In this document: positions 8,725-18,475 of the stretch, piece after piece
How the letters are laid out: every line of letters starts with the position of its first letter
Position numbering within the stretch: the stretch's first letter is position 1
Assembly (NCBI GenBank): GCA_002600635.1
Contig: CP021371.1
Span: 1,801,001-1,865,000, forward strand
Source: Rhizobium sp. ACO-34A
GTDB lineage: Bacteria > Pseudomonadota > Alphaproteobacteria > Rhizobiales > Rhizobiaceae
DNA: 64,000 nt
Reading direction: 5' to 3'
The notes under the pieces: model-generated
The model's database searches: none
What the model saw: only the letters and a program-made list of their open reading frames with translations
What the model was told of the DNA's origin: nothing
Translations under genes and position numbers: made by a program

Positions 8725-8755
8725 CGCACTCTCTTTGAAAACCGGGATCGTAATC

Positions 8756-9214
8756 ATGGCAAAGAAGAAATCCGCACCCCATCTTCTGATCGTCGAGGCA
8801 CGATTCTACGATGATATGGCAGACGCGCTTCTGGAAGGCGCAACCTTTGCCCTCAAGGAAGCCGGAGCGACCTACGACGTAGTGACTGTTCCTGGCGCAC
8901 TCGAAATTCCACCGGCAATTGCCATGGCGCTCGATGCGGCGGATGATGATGGCACCGTTTACGATGGCTTCGTCGCGCTCGGCATGGTCATTCGTGGCGA
9001 AACCTATCATTTCGATATCGTCGCGAACGAATCCTCGCGCGCTATCATGGATCTTGCCGTTTCCGAATCGCTTCCGATCGGCAACGGCATCCTGACTGTA
9101 GAGAACGACGATCAGGCCTGGGCACGCGTTCGCCGTTCCGACAAGGACAAGGGTGGCTTTGCCGCTCGCGCTGCGCTGACGATGATCGCGCTGAAAGAAA
9201 AACTGGGTAACTGA
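8756..9214 (+). CDS. ribH: 6,7-dimethyl-8-ribityllumazine synthase
   Basis: RibH condenses the RibD-pathway pyrimidine with dihydroxybutanone phosphate to form lumazine, the direct riboflavin precursor. At 152 residues it has the family length. Seen motifs are [14 protein letters not shown], the ligand-binding [19 protein letters not shown] with the catalytic histidine at about H85, and [12 protein letters not shown]. The frame stays open upstream to 8621, but the extra residues are unlike lumazine synthase, so ATG 8756 ([10 protein letters not shown]) is preferred although its ribosome binding site is weak. nusB starts 6 bases after its stop, a common ribH-nusB pairing. Confidence 0.95.
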   Translation: MAKKKSAPHLLIVEARFYDDMADALLEGATFALKEAGATYDVVTVPGALEIPPAIAMALDAADDDGTVYDGFVALGMVIRGETYHFDIVANESSRAIMDLAVSESLPIGNGILTVENDDQAWARVRRSDKDKGGFAARAALTMIALKEKLGN

Positions 9215-9220
9215 CGAAAC

Positions 9221-9700
9221 ATGTCGAAGGAAGAAAACCAGCCGGTGAAATCCGCCAACCAGCGCGGGGCAGCGCGTCTTGCCGCTGTGCAGGCGCTGTA
9301 CCAGATGGATATCGGTGGCACCGGCGTGCTTGAAGTGGTCGCCGAATACGAAGCCCATCGCCTCGGTCAGGAGATCGATGGCGACACCTACCTGAAGGCC
9401 GACCCCTCCTGGTTCCGCTCCATCGTCGCGGGTGTCGTGCGCGACCAGAAGACCATCGATCCGATGATCCGGCAGGCATTGCAGGACGACTGGGCGCTTT
9501 CGCGCATCGACAGCACCGTTCGCGCCATTCTGCGTGCCGGCGCGTTCGAGCTGCTCGAGCGCAAGGACGTTCCGATTGCTGTGATCGTCACGGAATATGT
9601 CGAAATCGCCCGCGCATTCTTCGAGCAGGACGAGCCGAAGCTCGTCAACGCAGTCCTCGACCGCATCGCCAAGCAGGTGCGCGCTCCGGCAAATAAGTAA
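9221..9700 (+). CDS. nusB: Transcription antitermination factor NusB
   Basis: NusB binds boxA RNA together with ribosomal protein S10 (NusE) and supports antitermination of rRNA operons. The 159-residue all-helical sequence begins with the typical basic segment [18 protein letters not shown] and ends with the conserved [24 protein letters not shown] segment. It overlaps no gene, sits 6 bases after ribH and 18 bases before the following MFS gene, and is probably in the ribH transcript. Confidence 0.97.
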   Translation: MSKEENQPVKSANQRGAARLAAVQALYQMDIGGTGVLEVVAEYEAHRLGQEIDGDTYLKADPSWFRSIVAGVVRDQKTIDPMIRQALQDDWALSRIDSTVRAILRAGAFELLERKDVPIAVIVTEYVEIARAFFEQDEPKLVNAVLDRIAKQVRAPANK

Positions 9701-9718
9701 TCTGAAGGACTGACGGGA

Positions 9719-10948
9719 ATGACCGCTGCTGAGCCTCGGGGGTTGGAAGGCCAGTTGCGGTCTGCCAGACGCAATGTCTTTCTCCTCGCCGCTGCCCAAT
9801 CCATTCTGGGTTCGGCTGCTCCGCTGAGTTTTGCAGTCGGCGGTCTCGCAGGTTTCCAGCTTTTAGGGGCAGACAAGTCCCTTGCGACCGCTCCGCTCAC
9901 CGGCTTCAACGTTGGCGTCGCGCTTGGCGCGATCGTCGTTGCGGTCGCGTCGCGCTTTCTGGGGCGGCGCGAAAGCTTCATGCTCGGCGCGATGATGGGG
10001 GCGACCGGTGGCGCGGTGGCGGCACTCGCGCTCTTCCGCTCCGATTTCTGGCTCTTTGCTTTCGGCCTGATGCTGATCGGTCTTTCGGGCGGCTTCACCC
10101 AGAAGATCCGCTTCGCCGCTGCCGATGCCTCGCCGAGCTTCTACAAGGGCAAGGCCATCTCCTGGATTCTCGCTGGCGGCATCGTGTCGGCGATTGTCGG
10201 GCCGCAACTCGCCATCTGGCTGAAGGATGCGATGGCCCCGGTCACCTTCGCCGGTGCTTTCATCGGTCTGGTACCGCTGATGCTGCTGGCGATCGTGGTT
10301 CTGGCCTTCCTGAAGCTGCCCGACGCGGCGGGAAAAATCGGCGAGAACGGCGAACCGGCGAGGCCGCTGCGCGAAATCGTCACCAACCAGCGTTTCATCA
10401 CCGGCATGATCTGCGGCATCAGTTCTTATGCGCTGATGACCTTCATGATGACCGGCGCGCCGCTTGCCATGGTAATCGGTTGCGGCTTCTCCTCCGAACT
10501 CGCGACGCTCGGCATCCAGTGGCATGTCATCGCCATGTTCGCCCCAAGCTTCTTTACCGGCATGCTGATCTCCCGTTTCGGTACGGAGAAGGTGGTGGTC
10601 GCGGGTCTCCTCATTCTGATGGCCTGTGCAATCGTCGCGCACATGGGCGTTGAGCTCTGGAATTTCTGGGGCGCGCTGGTGCTGCTCGGCGTCGGCTGGA
10701 ATTTCGGCTTCATCGGCGCAACCGCCATCGTCGCCTCCAGCTATCGGCCGCATGAGGCCGACAAGGTGCAGGGCTTCCACGATATCATCCTGTTCAGCAC
10801 CGTGGCGCTTTCCTCCTTCTCTTCCGGCAAGGTTTTCACGGCATTCGGCTGGTCTGTCATGAACCTCGTCGTTTGGCCCGTCACCATCGTCTGCCTTATT
10901 CTGGTTGTCCTGCAGATGCGCGCATCTGCCGCCGCAAGGAAGGGTTGA
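9719..10948 (+). CDS. MFS transporter, 12 predicted membrane segments
   Basis: A 409-residue major facilitator superfamily protein with about twelve hydrophobic segments and a central cytoplasmic loop rich in charged residues (about 195-220, AAGKIGENGEPARPLRE). The loop 2-3 motif is degenerate (SRFLGRRESFMLG). A glycine-rich third/fourth segment (LMLIGLSGGFTQKIRFAAAD) resembles the YfmO/YfcJ-like uncharacterised drug-transport group. Its substrate cannot be told. It follows nusB closely and precedes hppA, an arrangement I recall from other rhizobia. Confidence 0.85.
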   Translation: MTAAEPRGLEGQLRSARRNVFLLAAAQSILGSAAPLSFAVGGLAGFQLLGADKSLATAPLTGFNVGVALGAIVVAVASRFLGRRESFMLGAMMGATGGAVAALALFRSDFWLFAFGLMLIGLSGGFTQKIRFAAADASPSFYKGKAISWILAGGIVSAIVGPQLAIWLKDAMAPVTFAGAFIGLVPLMLLAIVVLAFLKLPDAAGKIGENGEPARPLREIVTNQRFITGMICGISSYALMTFMMTGAPLAMVIGCGFSSELATLGIQWHVIAMFAPSFFTGMLISRFGTEKVVVAGLLILMACAIVAHMGVELWNFWGALVLLGVGWNFGFIGATAIVASSYRPHEADKVQGFHDIILFSTVALSSFSSGKVFTAFGWSVMNLVVWPVTIVCLILVVLQMRASAAARKG

Positions 10949-10951
10949 GGC

Positions 10952-11090
10952 CCCGGTGCTGCGACACCAGCGGGACTTGACGTAAAGGAAAGCGCAACGC
11001 AATCTCGCCCCAAGCCGGACGACCTCAGAGGAGGGGGCCGAGTCCGGATGTCACCGCCCGCGAGGAGTGAGGCGCGGGCAATACGGGAGG
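10952..11090 (+). promoter_or_regulatory. Structured 5' leader of hppA
   Basis: Three potential hairpins lie between the MFS stop and the hppA ribosome binding site. GGTG pairs with CACC just after the stop, around 10954-10971. CCGGAC (11015-11020) pairs with GTCCGG (11042-11047), with an inner CCTC-AGAG-GAGG hairpin (11023-11034). GCCCGCG (11056-11062) pairs perfectly with CGCGGGC (11073-11079) around a purine-rich loop, 5 bases before the Shine-Dalgarno GGGAGG (11085-11090). I do not recognise a known riboswitch. The first hairpin could instead help terminate the MFS transcript. Confidence 0.4.
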
Positions 11091-11099
11091 GTATTGCGA

Positions 11100-13238
11100 A
11101 TGACAGTTCTACCAGTTGTTATTTTATGCGGTCTTCTGTCTGTGGCCTATGCGATCTGGGCCACGCGCTCCGTGCTGGCGGCCGATCAGGGCAATGCACG
11201 CATGCAGGAGATTGCGGGCTATATTCGTGAAGGCGCCCAGGCCTACCTCGCTCGTCAGTATCTGACGATTGCCATCGTGGGTGCCGTTGTTTTCATTGCC
11301 GCCTGGATCCTTCTTTCCCCGACTGCCGCGATCGGCTTTCTGATCGGTGCGGTGCTTTCCGGCGCCGCCGGATTCATCGGCATGCATGTCTCGGTCCGCG
11401 CCAATGTGCGCACCGCGCAGGCCTCATCCCAGAGCCTTTCGGCCGGTCTCGACATCGCCTTCAAATCCGGAGCCATCACCGGCATGCTGGTGGCCGGTCT
11501 CGCCCTTCTCGGCGTTTCCATCTATTTCTACATTCTGACCGCGATACTCGGTCATGAGAGCGGTTCCCGCGAAGTTATCGATTCGCTTGTCGCCCTTGGT
11601 TTCGGCGCTTCGCTGATCTCGATCTTCGCCCGTCTCGGCGGCGGTATCTTCACCAAGGGCGCCGACGTTGGCGGCGATCTGGTGGGCAAGGTCGAAGCCG
11701 GTATTCCTGAAGACGACCCGCGCAATCCTGCAACTATTGCCGATAACGTCGGCGACAATGTCGGCGACTGCGCCGGCATGGCGGCCGACCTGTTCGAAAC
11801 CTATGCGGTGTCCGTCGTCGCCACCATGGTTCTGGCCGCGATCTTCTTCGCCGGTTCGCCGACGCTCGATATCGCCATGACCTATCCGCTGGCAATTTGC
11901 GGCGCCTGCATCGTCACCTCGATCATCGGCACCTTCTTCGTCAAGCTCGGCACTAACGGCTCGATCATGGGCGCCCTCTATAAAGGGCTTGTCGTCACCG
12001 GCATCCTGTCCATCCTTGGTCTCGGCGCGGCCACCGCGCTGACGATCGGCTGGGGTTCGGTCGGAACCGTCGGTGGTCAGGACATCACCGGCTGGAATCT
12101 GTTCGTCTGCGGCATTCTCGGTCTCGTTGTGACGGCGCTGATTGTCGTGATCACCGAATTCTATACCGGCACAAACAAGCGGCCGGTCAATTCCATCGCC
12201 CAGGCTTCGGTGACCGGTCACGGCACCAACGTCATCCAGGGGCTTGCCGTTTCGCTGGAATCGACCGCGCTGCCGGCAATCGTCATCGTTGGCGGCATCA
12301 TTGCTACCTTCCAGCTTGCCGGCCTGTTCGGTACGGCAATCGCCGTCACCACCATGCTCGGCCTTGCCGGCATGATCGTGGCGCTCGATGCATTCGGTCC
12401 CGTTACCGACAATGCAGGCGGTATCGCGGAAATGTCGCACCTGCCGCCGGAAGTCCGCAAGTCCACCGACGCGCTCGACGCGGTCGGCAACACCACCAAG
12501 GCGGTGACCAAGGGTTATGCGATCGGTTCGGCGGGCCTCGGCGCGCTCGTGCTCTTTGCCGCCTATTCCAACGACCTGCAGTATTTTGCCGCCAACAGCG
12601 ACAAATACCCATATTTCTCCGGCATCGGGGATATCTCCTTCAGCCTGTCCAATCCCTATGTCGTGGCCGGGCTGATCTTTGGCGGCCTTATTCCTTATCT
12701 CTTCGGCGGCATCGCCATGACCGCAGTCGGTCGCGCCGCAGGCTCGATCGTCGAGGAGGTACGCCGTCAGTTCAAGGAAAAGCCCGGTATCATGCAGGGC
12801 ACGGAACGGCCGGACTATGGCCGCGCCGTCGACATGCTGACCAAGGCCGCGATCCGTGAAATGATCATCCCGTCGCTGCTGCCGGTACTGGCGCCGCTCG
12901 TCGTCTATTTCGGCGTGCTGCTGATTTCCGGCTCCAAGGCGTCCGCCTTCGCGGCACTCGGTGCCTCCCTGCTCGGCGTCATCGTCAACGGCCTCTTCGT
13001 GGCAATCTCCATGACCTCGGGCGGCGGCGCCTGGGACAATGCCAAGAAGAGCTTCGAGGATGGTTTCATCGACAAGGATGGCGTCAAGCACCTGAAGGGA
13101 TCGGACGCCCACAAGGCATCCGTTACCGGTGACACGGTGGGCGATCCCTACAAGGATACAGCCGGCCCGGCCGTCAATCCGGCGATCAAGATCACCAATA
13201 TCGTGGCGCTGTTGCTGCTGGCCGTGCTGGCTGGCTGA
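11100..13238 (+). CDS. hppA: Proton-translocating membrane pyrophosphatase
   Basis: HppA couples hydrolysis of pyrophosphate to proton export across the inner membrane. The 712-residue protein has about 16 membrane segments and the hallmark substrate-binding acidic motifs [20 protein letters not shown] and [12 protein letters not shown]. In the motif [10 protein letters not shown] the position that is Ala in K+-dependent enzymes is Lys (about K467), so the K+-independent proton-pumping subtype is predicted. ATG 11100 follows GGGAGG with 9 bases spacing; an in-frame upstream start at 11067 lacks such a site. It ends at a strong terminator shared with omlA. Confidence 0.97.
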   Translation: MTVLPVVILCGLLSVAYAIWATRSVLAADQGNARMQEIAGYIREGAQAYLARQYLTIAIVGAVVFIAAWILLSPTAAIGFLIGAVLSGAAGFIGMHVSVRANVRTAQASSQSLSAGLDIAFKSGAITGMLVAGLALLGVSIYFYILTAILGHESGSREVIDSLVALGFGASLISIFARLGGGIFTKGADVGGDLVGKVEAGIPEDDPRNPATIADNVGDNVGDCAGMAADLFETYAVSVVATMVLAAIFFAGSPTLDIAMTYPLAICGACIVTSIIGTFFVKLGTNGSIMGALYKGLVVTGILSILGLGAATALTIGWGSVGTVGGQDITGWNLFVCGILGLVVTALIVVITEFYTGTNKRPVNSIAQASVTGHGTNVIQGLAVSLESTALPAIVIVGGIIATFQLAGLFGTAIAVTTMLGLAGMIVALDAFGPVTDNAGGIAEMSHLPPEVRKSTDALDAVGNTTKAVTKGYAIGSAGLGALVLFAAYSNDLQYFAANSDKYPYFSGIGDISFSLSNPYVVAGLIFGGLIPYLFGGIAMTAVGRAAGSIVEEVRRQFKEKPGIMQGTERPDYGRAVDMLTKAAIREMIIPSLLPVLAPLVVYFGVLLISGSKASAFAALGASLLGVIVNGLFVAISMTSGGGAWDNAKKSFEDGFIDKDGVKHLKGSDAHKASVTGDTVGDPYKDTAGPAVNPAIKITNIVALLLLAVLAG

Positions 13239-13260
13239 AGCTGGTAATTCTGTTCAAACG

Positions 13261-13298
13261 AAAAAACCGCGGGACATCGTTCCGCGGTTTTCTTTTTG
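13261..13298. terminator. Bidirectional terminator between hppA and omlA
   Basis: AAAACCGCGG (13263-13272) pairs perfectly with CCGCGGTTTT (13282-13291). T-rich tails follow on both strands (TCTTTTT on plus, TTTTTT on minus). It sits between two convergent genes and can terminate both. Confidence 0.9.
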
Positions 13299-13316
13299 GG
13301 CTCTCGTGCCGAGCGA

Positions 13317-13802
13317 TCAGGTGCCGCCCAGCATGTTCTTGATGCTGTTGGCTGCGCCGCCGCCGCCGGAAAGGATCTGCTGCAGGAAGGTGAGGTCCTT
13401 GCCGCCCGTCGGTGTGGTACGGGAGATCATGTCGAAGACCTTGCCGTCCTTCATCGTGTAGTTCGCGCGCTGCGACACAATACCATCCTTGTCGAAATAG
13501 ATGGCGAGGATCTGCTGTTCCACCAGCCGCTGCTTCATGAAGGCGGCTGAACGGGTGCGCGTCTGCGAAATGTAATAGAAGACTTCGCCGTCAAAGGTCG
13601 CGGTCGTGGACGGTGTGCCGAGTGACAGGAGAACCTGTTCGCGGCTGGAGCCGACCGGTACGAGGTCGAGCGCGCTCTGGTCTACGACATAACCGTTGTG
13701 GAAGACCTCCTGGGTAGTGCAACCCGAAAGACTTCCAACCGCCACAGCAAGCGCGACAGCAGTGCATCCGAGAACGTTTCTGTTCGATCTGAGGTACCGC
13801 AT
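13317..13802 (-). CDS. omlA: Outer membrane assembly lipoprotein of the SmpA/OmlA (BamE) family
   Basis: A small lipoprotein of the Bam complex type, expected to help insert beta-barrel proteins in the outer membrane. After the start MRYLRSNRNV there is a hydrophobic signal segment ending in the lipobox SLSGC, then the SmpA/OmlA fold (GYVVDQSALDLVPVGSSREQ, VLLSLGTPSTT). The mature part is about 130 residues. In-frame starts also exist at 13823 (MGDL) and further upstream; 13802 is preferred because the signal sequence begins there. It is divergent from the bc1-chaperone gene, as in other alphaproteobacteria. Confidence 0.88.
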   Translation of the reverse strand: MRYLRSNRNVLGCTAVALAVAVGSLSGCTTQEVFHNGYVVDQSALDLVPVGSSREQVLLSLGTPSTTATFDGEVFYYISQTRTRSAAFMKQRLVEQQILAIYFDKDGIVSQRANYTMKDGKVFDMISRTTPTGGKDLTFLQQILSGGGGAANSIKNMLGGT

Positions 13803-14084
13803 TTCCAACCGCAAGTCTCCCATGACTCTAGAGATGGACGCTTCGGAGAAACGTCCGCAAACCTGTTGCGCATACCATTGTGGCCTTTCCGGGGACGAAC
13901 GGCCGGCTGCGACAAACTCGCTTTCGGTCCGGCGATCGGAGACCGGTGATGCCTTGCCGGCTGTCGCAGGCAGGCAGAAACGGCATTGCAATTCACGCCT
14001 GCTTCGGTAAACCAGCTTTCGCAATCATGCAACAAGAGCATGGGCAGGCGGGCTTGTTCCTGCGGTTCTTTTTGGTGGAATTGG

Positions 14085-14630
14085 ATGGTATTCGGCTTCT
14101 TTAAGCAGAAAAAGCATAATCGGCTGATCGTCGAGCGCCAGTATGCCGCGCTGACATCTGCCGCCCGCACGCCATTCTTCTATAGCGATCTCGGCGTGCC
14201 GGATACCGTGATGGGGCGCTTCGAAATGCTGTCCGTCGTCCTGATTCTGTTCTTTCGCCGAACCGCCCGCTCGCCCCGCAGCGGTCAGGAAATCGCCCAG
14301 GAAATCGTCGACGCCTTCTTTCAGGATGTCGATCATTCCATTCGCGAACTCGGCATTGGCGATCAGGGCGTGCCGAAGCGCATGAAGAAACTCGCCGGCA
14401 TGTTCTATGGTCGCCTCGAAGCCTATGCGGCTTGCCTCGACAAAGGTGAGCGCGAGGAGTTGGCGACGGCGCTTCGACGCAATATATACCCGGAAACGGT
14501 GGAGACCGCGCCTTCGATGCAGGGTCTGGCCGATTGGATGATCGAGGCCGAGCAGGCATTGGCGGTGCTGGGCGAGGACGTGATCGAAACCGGATCCGCC
14601 CGACTTGCTGTTCCCGGAGGAACACACTGA
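14085..14630 (+). CDS. Ubiquinol-cytochrome c chaperone family protein (CBP3/UQCC1-like)
   Basis: A homologue of the mitochondrial CBP3/UQCC1 assembly factor for cytochrome bc1 (Pfam Ubiq_cyt_C_chap). The start MVFGFFKQKKHNRLIVERQY and the core FYSDLGVPDTVMGRFEMLSV and DQGVPKRMKKLAGMFYGRL are typical. Start ATG 14085 gives 181 residues and follows GGTGGAATT; longer frames upstream look spurious. Its stop lies one base before the DUF177 start, so the two are translationally coupled. The bacterial role in bc1 assembly is inferred from the family. Confidence 0.88.
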   Translation: MVFGFFKQKKHNRLIVERQYAALTSAARTPFFYSDLGVPDTVMGRFEMLSVVLILFFRRTARSPRSGQEIAQEIVDAFFQDVDHSIRELGIGDQGVPKRMKKLAGMFYGRLEAYAACLDKGEREELATALRRNIYPETVETAPSMQGLADWMIEAEQALAVLGEDVIETGSARLAVPGGTH

Positions 14631-14631
14631 C

Positions 14632-15189
14632 ATGACGACGAACAGGAAAGATGCCGCCGGCTTCACATATCTGGTGAAGGTCGGCCATATCTCGGCCAAC
14701 CCGGTGCAGGTGCATGTGGAGGCCGATGAGCGTGAATGCGCCTGGCTCGCACAATTGTGGAAAGTGCTGGGTGTAAAACAGCTGGTCGCGGATCTTCAGA
14801 TCGCCCGCTGGAAAAAGGATGGCGTGCGCATCAAGGGGCGCGTGACGGGCGAAATCGTCCAGGCCTGCGTCGTGACGCTTGAGCCCGTTACGACCGAGAT
14901 CGATCAGGAGATCGATCAGATTTTCGTGCCGGAAGGTTCCAAGCTTGCGCGCATCGTGACCGACGAGGCCGGTGAAATGGTTCTCGACCCGGATGGCCCG
15001 GATCTGCCTGAAACCTTTTCCGGCGATACGATCGATGCCGGTGCATTGGTGGCCGAGCTTGCGGCACTCGCCATCGACCCTTATCCCCGTAAGCCCGGCG
15101 TGGATTTCGCGGGGCATCAGGAAAGTTCCGCCGAAGATGACCGACGGCCTTCGCCTTTCGCGGTACTGAAGGATTGGAAAAAGGACTGA
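14632..15189 (+). CDS. DUF177 (YceD family) protein
   Basis: A 185-residue member of the YceD/DUF177 family, linked in plants and bacteria to 23S rRNA accumulation and found next to rpmF-plsX in many genomes. The core contains RIKGRVTGEIVQACVVTLEP with a single cysteine where many members have a C-x2-C pair, then DQEIDQIFVPEG. CGGAGG at 14615-14620 precedes the ATG at 14632. plsX follows after about 100 bases without an intervening rpmF, which is usual in alphaproteobacteria. Confidence 0.85.
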   Translation: MTTNRKDAAGFTYLVKVGHISANPVQVHVEADERECAWLAQLWKVLGVKQLVADLQIARWKKDGVRIKGRVTGEIVQACVVTLEPVTTEIDQEIDQIFVPEGSKLARIVTDEAGEMVLDPDGPDLPETFSGDTIDAGALVAELAALAIDPYPRKPGVDFAGHQESSAEDDRRPSPFAVLKDWKKD

Positions 15190-15288
15190 GGCGCTGCGGA
15201 AACCCGGTGATTTGGGTTGTACGTGGCGGCAAAAACGGTATTTTGGCCGAAAATTTCGCCCGGCAGCGAAAAGAAGGATCAGATATAA

Positions 15289-16335
15289 GTGATCAGAATT
15301 TCTCTCGACGTCATGGGAGGCGACTTCGGCCCTGAAGTCGTCATTCCCGGAGCTGCCAAGGCGCTGGAGCGGCATCCCGATACGACGTTCATTCTTTTCG
15401 GCCAGCAGGAACGCTGCCTGCCGCTTCTGGCGCAGTATCCGAAGCTGAAGGAAAAATCCGTCTTCCATCATTGCGAAGTCGCGGTCGGCATGGATGAAAA
15501 GCCGAGCCAGGCGCTTCGCCGTGGTCGCTACGTCTCCAGCATGTGGCGCTCGATCGAGGCCGTTAAGACCGGTCAGGCTGACGTCGTCGTTTCCGCCGGC
15601 AACACCGGCGCCCTGATGGCCATGGCGAAATTCTGCCTGCGCACGATGGCTTCCATCGAACGGCCGGCGATCGCCGCCATCTGGCCGACACTTTCCGGTG
15701 AAAGCATTGTTCTCGACGTCGGCGCCACCATCGGTGCGGATGCGCAGCAGCTTCTCGACTTTGCCCTGATGGGCGGAGCCATGGCCCGTGCGCTCTTCGA
15801 ACTGGAGCGTCCGTCCGTCGGCCTGCTTAACGTTGGTGTGGAAGAGATCAAGGGACAGGAAGAGGTCAAGGAAGCCGGAAGGCTGATCCGCGAGGCCGGT
15901 CTCGATACCATCGACTATTTCGGTTTCGTCGAAGGCGATGATCTCGGCAAGGGTACGGTGGACGTGGTCGTGACCGAAGGCTTCACCGGCAACATTGCCC
16001 TGAAGACTGCGGAAGGAACGGCACGCCAGATCGCGGAGTATCTGCGCTCGGCGATGTCGCGGACCCTGCTTGCCAAGATCGGCTATCTTCTTGCCAAGGG
16101 TGCGTTCGATCGCCTGCGCGAGAAGATGGACCCGCGCAAGGTGAATGGCGGCGTCTTCCTGGGACTGAACGGCATCGTCATCAAGAGTCATGGCGGAACG
16201 GATTCCGAGGGCTTTGCGGCGGCAATCGATGTCGGCTATGACATGGCCCGCAATGGCCTGACACAGAAGATAGAAAACGATCTGAAAAGATATCATGCCC
16301 GGCACCCCTCTGCGGCCGGTCCCGAAGCGGCATGA
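15289..16335 (+). CDS. plsX: Phosphate acyltransferase PlsX
   Basis: PlsX converts acyl-ACP to acyl-phosphate, the acyl donor for PlsY in phospholipid synthesis; a soluble, membrane-associated enzyme. The opening [17 protein letters not shown], the [11 protein letters not shown] segment and [14 protein letters not shown] are classic. It starts at GTG 15289, with AGAAGGA about 10 bases upstream and no better ATG. fabH follows after 21 bases. Length of 348 residues is normal. Confidence 0.97.
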   Translation: MIRISLDVMGGDFGPEVVIPGAAKALERHPDTTFILFGQQERCLPLLAQYPKLKEKSVFHHCEVAVGMDEKPSQALRRGRYVSSMWRSIEAVKTGQADVVVSAGNTGALMAMAKFCLRTMASIERPAIAAIWPTLSGESIVLDVGATIGADAQQLLDFALMGGAMARALFELERPSVGLLNVGVEEIKGQEEVKEAGRLIREAGLDTIDYFGFVEGDDLGKGTVDVVVTEGFTGNIALKTAEGTARQIAEYLRSAMSRTLLAKIGYLLAKGAFDRLREKMDPRKVNGGVFLGLNGIVIKSHGGTDSEGFAAAIDVGYDMARNGLTQKIENDLKRYHARHPSAAGPEAA

Positions 16336-16356
16336 TCCCAGGGGTAGGAAACTAAT

Positions 16357-17328
16357 ATGATCCGTGCAGTTGTTCGCGGTTTCGGAGCGTCGCTTCCGAA
16401 GCGGGTGATGACCAATCGCGAATTGGAAGACCTTGTCGAAACCTCCGACGAATGGATCGTGCAGCGCACGGGCATTCACCAGCGCTACATTGCCGGCGAA
16501 GGCGAGACGACTGCCTCACTGGGTGCAGCCGCAGCGAAGGCCGCTCTGGATAATGCCGGTCTTGCGGCTGCCGATATCGACCTGATCATCTGTGCGACGT
16601 CCACTCCGGACAACACTTTCCCGGCGACTGCGGTCAATATCCAGAACCGGCTCGGCATCCATCACGGCTTTGCCTTCGACGTTCAGGCCGTCTGTTCGGG
16701 CTTCGTTTATGCCATGGCGACAGCCGATCTCTATATTCGCGGCGGCATGGCCAAGCGCGTCCTCGTGATCGGTGCGGAAACCTTCTCTCGCATCCTCGAT
16801 TGGACGGACCGTACGACCTGCGTACTCTTCGGCGATGGCGCTGGTGCTCTGGTCCTCGAAGCTGAGGAAGGGGAGGGTAAAACCACCGATCGCGGCGTTC
16901 TGACCTCACAGCTTCGGTCTGATGGTACGCACAAGGAAAAGCTATTTGTCGATGGCGGCCCGTCGACCACCGGCACCGTCGGCCACCTTCGGATGGAGGG
17001 CCGTGAAGTGTTCAAGCACGCTGTCGGCATGATTACCGATGTGATCGAGGCGGCGTTCGACGCTACCGGAACCACTGCGGACGACCTCGACTGGCTCGTT
17101 CCGCATCAGGCCAATCGCCGCATCATCGACGGATCGGCGAAAAAGCTCGGCATTCCCGCTGAAAAGGTCGTCGTCACCGTCGACCTGCATGGGAATACGT
17201 CGGCAGCCTCCATTCCGTTGGCGCTTGCTGTCGCCGCTGGTGACGGTCGCATCAAGAAGGGCGATCTCGTCATGCTCGAGGCAATGGGCGGCGGCTTCAC
17301 CTGGGGTGCCGTTCTGCTGCGCTGGTAA
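16357..17328 (+). CDS. fabH: 3-oxoacyl-ACP synthase III
   Basis: FabH starts fatty acid synthesis by condensing acetyl-CoA with malonyl-ACP. The catalytic triad is visible: Cys113 in AVCSGFVYA, His250 in VPHQANRRI and Asn280 in [10 protein letters not shown]. The length of 323 residues is typical, with [14 protein letters not shown] near the N-terminus. It is cotranscribed with plsX and is followed by ihfA, an order conserved from enterics to rhizobia. Confidence 0.97.
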   Translation: MIRAVVRGFGASLPKRVMTNRELEDLVETSDEWIVQRTGIHQRYIAGEGETTASLGAAAAKAALDNAGLAAADIDLIICATSTPDNTFPATAVNIQNRLGIHHGFAFDVQAVCSGFVYAMATADLYIRGGMAKRVLVIGAETFSRILDWTDRTTCVLFGDGAGALVLEAEEGEGKTTDRGVLTSQLRSDGTHKEKLFVDGGPSTTGTVGHLRMEGREVFKHAVGMITDVIEAAFDATGTTADDLDWLVPHQANRRIIDGSAKKLGIPAEKVVVTVDLHGNTSAASIPLALAVAAGDGRIKKGDLVMLEAMGGGFTWGAVLLRW

Positions 17329-17437
17329 CCACGGGATTCGAAATAAAGGATTTCATACAAGCGCTTGACCGTCACGCCCAAGGGCAATACTCTCACAACG
17401 CTTCAACAAGATCATTGATTTAAGCGGGCGGGACCAC

Positions 17438-17776
17438 ATGGCCGGAAAGACAGTGACGCGAGCGGATTTGGCGGAATCGGTCTTTCGCAAAGTTGGCCTC
17501 TCACGCACCGAATCGGCGGAGCTCGTCGAGACCGTGATCGACGAGATCTGCAACGCGATCGTGCGTGGCGAGACCGTGAAGCTTTCCTCCTTCGCGACCT
17601 TCCAGGTGCGCAGCAAGAACGAGCGAATCGGCCGCAATCCGAAGACCGGCGAGGAAGTGCCGATTTCTCCGCGGCGGGTGATGACCTTCAAGGCATCCAA
17701 CGTGCTCAAGCAGCGGATCCTGCGGTCCCATCTGTCGCGCAAGGCCAAGCAGAAGCCGCAGAACCCGGCTTCCTGA
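17438..17776 (+). CDS. ihfA: Integration host factor subunit alpha
   Basis: IHF-alpha, one subunit of the sequence-specific DNA-bending heterodimer. The start [16 protein letters not shown] and the beta-arm motif [14 protein letters not shown] identify it. At 112 residues it carries a basic C-terminal tail (RKAKQKPQ) typical of alphaproteobacterial forms. A separate HU-beta gene lies at 60271. It precedes a MerR-type regulator gene, a pair also conserved elsewhere. Confidence 0.95.
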   Translation: MAGKTVTRADLAESVFRKVGLSRTESAELVETVIDEICNAIVRGETVKLSSFATFQVRSKNERIGRNPKTGEEVPISPRRVMTFKASNVLKQRILRSHLSRKAKQKPQNPAS

Positions 17777-17892
17777 CGGTCTCGCGCATCGATCCCTTGA
17801 GGATTACCCCTAATGGGGTGCTTGAATTTATCGTTGCAAATCGTTGAAATGAACGGCGAGTCGCGTTGTTGCGCGAGCCATGGAGCGTGAAC

Positions 17893-18432
17893 ATGCAGTT
17901 GGATAAGAGCCCGGACGCCTTCCGCACCATCAGCGAAGTTGCCGAAGACCTCGACCTGCCTCAGCATGTCCTGCGCTTCTGGGAAACCCGTTTTCCACAG
18001 ATCAAACCGATGAAGCGTGGCGGTGGTCGGCGTTATTACCGACCCGATGATATCGAACTGCTGAAGGGCATCCGCCATCTGCTCTACGATCAGGGCTACA
18101 CCATCAAGGGTGTGCAGAAGCTTCTGAAGACCAACGGTAACAAATTCGTGATGGCTGTCGCAACGGGCGACCAGGCCACCATGGAAGCGCTGATTGCGGC
18201 CAATGCCCAGAAGTCCGACGAGCCGAAGCTCGGCCCTCCGGATGAGGATCAGGTTGTCGGGCGTCCCAAGGCGAAGGTTAGCGGACGATTCTTCGGATTC
18301 GGCGGCAGCGACGACGACATGCCGGAAATTTCCGTCGGCAAAAGCTCGGTCGGCAAGGAAGACAGAGCCCTGTTACAGGAGGCACTCTTCGATCTCCTCG
18401 AATGCAAGCGTCTGCTCGATCAGGTTCGCTGA
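17893..18432 (+). CDS. MerR-family transcriptional regulator
   Basis: A 179-residue regulator with an N-terminal MerR helix-turn-helix ([40 protein letters not shown]). The C-terminal half is acidic and low-complexity with no metal-binding cysteines, so metal sensing is unlikely; it resembles the short, uncharacterised MerR proteins located beside ihfA in many proteobacteria. ATG 17893 is chosen because GGAG lies 7 bases upstream. A 13-codon open frame (17849-17890) ends two bases before this start. Confidence 0.88.
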   Translation: MQLDKSPDAFRTISEVAEDLDLPQHVLRFWETRFPQIKPMKRGGGRRYYRPDDIELLKGIRHLLYDQGYTIKGVQKLLKTNGNKFVMAVATGDQATMEALIAANAQKSDEPKLGPPDEDQVVGRPKAKVSGRFFGFGGSDDDMPEISVGKSSVGKEDRALLQEALFDLLECKRLLDQVR

Positions 18433-18475
18433 GACGCACAATCTTCCGAGAACGTTGGACGCACACGCGCTCAAG

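Noticed and set aside
8621..8755. N-terminal extension of ribH (about 45 residues)
   Set aside because: The extra residues do not resemble lumazine synthase and the region has leader-like secondary structure; ATG 8756 gives the normal length.
11424..13112. 562-codon minus-strand frame opposite hppA
   Set aside because: The sense strand encodes an unmistakable pyrophosphatase; the antisense product is rich in Asp, Arg and His with no domain, as expected for a shadow frame.
14101..16479. 792-codon minus-strand frame across the DUF177-plsX region
   Set aside because: It spans several well-supported sense genes and their gaps; composition is typical of antisense reading in high-GC DNA.
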